DNA from: Chelativorans petroleitrophicus
Lineage (GTDB): Bacteria > Pseudomonadota > Alphaproteobacteria > Rhizobiales > Rhizobiaceae
Direction: 5' to 3'
Assembly (NCBI RefSeq): GCF_025398195.1
Contig: NZ_JAODNV010000007.1
Coordinates: 62,001 to 126,000, forward strand
Length of the DNA stretch: 64,000 nt
In this document: piece by piece, positions 62,965-64,000 of the stretch
Layout: each line of letters opens with the position of its first letter
Numbering within the stretch: the stretch's first letter is position 1
Translations under genes and position numbers: made by a program
Notes under the pieces: model-generated
Seen by the model: only the letters and a program-made list of their open reading frames with translations
Databases searched by the model: none
Told to the model about the DNA's origin: nothing

Positions 62965-64000
62965 TTACGCGACAACGTGATCCTTCAGCGCCGCGAGCAG
63001 ATCATCCGGATCGAGCGGCTTGGTGATGAATCCGCTTGCGCTGTTGGCGAGCACGCGCCTGCGGGTCGCCTCCTGCCCGTCGGCGGAGAGTACGAGGATG
63101 GGAAGGGGGGCAAGCCCGGTCTCTTCCTCATAGCGGCGGACGCTGGCGATGGCATCGAGCCCGTCCAGTACGGGCATGTGGAGGTCCATGAGCGCCAGAT
63201 CGTATTCTCGCGAGGGATGGGTGAGCGCGTCGACAGCCGCCCGCCCGTTGAAAACGACCGAAACCTGATGCCCTGCCCTCGTGAGCGCCGCGCGCACCAG
63301 CATTGCGTTGATCTCGTTGTCCTCCGCGACCAGCACCCGGAGCCCGCGCCCGGCTTTCGGCTGCGCCGGATTCTCCATGTCTTCACGCCCAGGCGCTTCC
63401 GGAACGCCCGCCTCCGCCGGGCGGCCGTTGAGCAGCAGCCGCAGAAGCGTGCGTCCGCGCACCGGGCGAGCGACAAAGGCGTCGTAACCCTTGGCTCGGA
63501 AAAGGGCGATCCGCTTGCGATCGCCGGGTGAGATCAGCGTCAGCGCCTGGGCGGCGCGCAGGCCGTTCCCACGAAGCCGGCCGAGCAGATCAGCTGCCTC
63601 GTCTTCCAGCGAAGCGTCGATGAGAACGGCCTCGAACGGGGTCTTGCGGCGGCGCAGAAGCACAAGTGCGCTTTTCTCCCCATCCAGCACACGCGCCTTA
63701 CCGCCATAGGCGCGCACGGTCCGGGCAAGCGCCTCTCCCTCCACCGCATACGGGGTGAGAATGACGACATCCCAGCCTTTAAGCGCGAGCGCTACATCCT
63801 GCGGCCCGGCATCGGCTTCCTGCAAAGGCAGGCACACGGTAAAGGCTGCCCCCTCTCCTGGCGCGCTTTCAACGGAGATCGTGCCGCCCATGGCTTCCAC
63901 CAGCCTTCGCGTGATGGCAAGGCCGAGCCCTGCGCCGTCCTGCCGGCCGGGAGTCCCCTTGGCGGCCTGCTCGAACTCCTCGAAAATGCGCTGGGCCGCT
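62965..64000 (-). CDS. Hybrid histidine kinase/response regulator, 3' part (cut by window edge)
   Basis: The last 344 residues of a larger protein whose start lies beyond the window. It begins within the kinase ATPase domain: FEEFEQ, then GAGLGLAITRRLVEAMGG (G2 box). A degenerate receiver-like domain follows (VVILTPYAVEG ... VLIDASLEDEAA). The last domain is a full receiver with acidic pocket AEDNEINAML, phosphoacceptor Asp in LALMDLHMPVLDG and Lys in FITKPLDPDD. It sits 73 bases downstream of the olsB start on the same strand, so it may be co-transcribed with olsB. The sensed signal cannot be seen. Confidence 0.9.
   Translation of the reverse strand, partial: AAQRIFEEFEQAAKGTPGRQDGAGLGLAITRRLVEAMGGTISVESAPGEGAAFTVCLPLQEADAGPQDVALALKGWDVVILTPYAVEGEALARTVRAYGGKARVLDGEKSALVLLRRRKTPFEAVLIDASLEDEAADLLGRLRGNGLRAAQALTLISPGDRKRIALFRAKGYDAFVARPVRGRTLLRLLLNGRPAEAGVPEAPGREDMENPAQPKAGRGLRVLVAEDNEINAMLVRAALTRAGHQVSVVFNGRAAVDALTHPSREYDLALMDLHMPVLDGLDAIASVRRYEEETGLAPLPILVLSADGQEATRRRVLANSASGFITKPLDPDDLLAALKDHVVA

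Noticed and set aside
1-64000. tRNA, rRNA, CRISPR array, insertion sequence, prophage or attachment site
   Set aside because: Reading both strands showed no cloverleaf with a T-loop outside coding genes, no regularly spaced direct repeats, no transposase or integrase frame and no target-site duplications.

Overview
The window is about 64 kb of dense, high-GC chromosome with no insertion sequences, prophage, CRISPR array, rRNA or tRNA that I could find. Gene content and order point to an alphaproteobacterium of the order Hyphomicrobiales (Rhizobiales), probably a Mesorhizobium/Phyllobacteriaceae-type organism. The signs are a zwf-pgl-edd Entner-Doudoroff block, an ALA synthase type hemA, an irr gene divergent from fabA-fabB-fabI, and the run olsB / tme / mutS / rsm22 / glnD / murJ / trpS / usp / nifU-like, an order I recall from rhizobial chromosomes. 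The species assignment is inference.

Layout. 0-4.2 kb: glucose-6-phosphate entry into the Entner-Doudoroff pathway. 4.2-7.8 kb: a NoeA-like methyltransferase with a translationally coupled 88-residue membrane protein, divergent from a sulfatase-fold membrane protein; together they look like an envelope-glycan modification unit. 7.9-9.8 kb: GlxA-type regulator and folD. 9.9-19.0 kb: a polysaccharide locus with a kinase-less Wzz/ExoP-like protein, a flippase, a fused WecG-type/GT-B glycosyltransferase, a DUF6492 protein, a GT2 and an ExoQ/Wzy-like polymerase. 19.1-20.3 kb: proC and a cupin. 20.4-28.0 kb: a seven-gene operon for nucleoside uptake (BMP-type binding protein, double ATPase, two permeases) and breakdown (amidohydrolase/deaminase, purine nucleoside phosphorylase, SDR). 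28-34 kb: HdeD-like protein, DHDPS-family aldolase, small membrane proteins, MATE exporter, pyrD and DUF952. 34-38.3 kb: a LuxR-type response regulator convergent with a 1164-residue kinase that carries a sodium:solute symporter domain. 38.4-43.7 kb: mscL, aminotransferase, hemA, GFA protein, hydroxyacid dehydrogenase and an SH3 protein. 43.9-48.6 kb: irr, fabABI, mmcB and an L,D-transpeptidase. 48.7-64 kb: housekeeping genes ending in ornithine-lipid synthesis and a truncated hybrid kinase.

How the genes work together. Central carbon metabolism (zwf-pgl-edd, tme), lipid and envelope synthesis (fabABI, olsB, murJ, L,D-transpeptidase, exopolysaccharide locus), nitrogen sensing (glnD), iron/heme (irr, hemA, Nfu-type protein) and signalling (three histidine kinase/regulator genes) are all represented. 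The least routine parts are the kinase-less polysaccharide locus with its fused glycosyltransferase, the methyltransferase/small protein/sulfatase trio, and the self-contained nucleoside uptake-and-salvage operon. I did not find a clearly unprecedented system. Several perfect inverted repeats in short gaps, an 18-bp tandem duplication, and a periodic inverted-repeat element of low GC at 7793-7901 are structures the genes do not explain.
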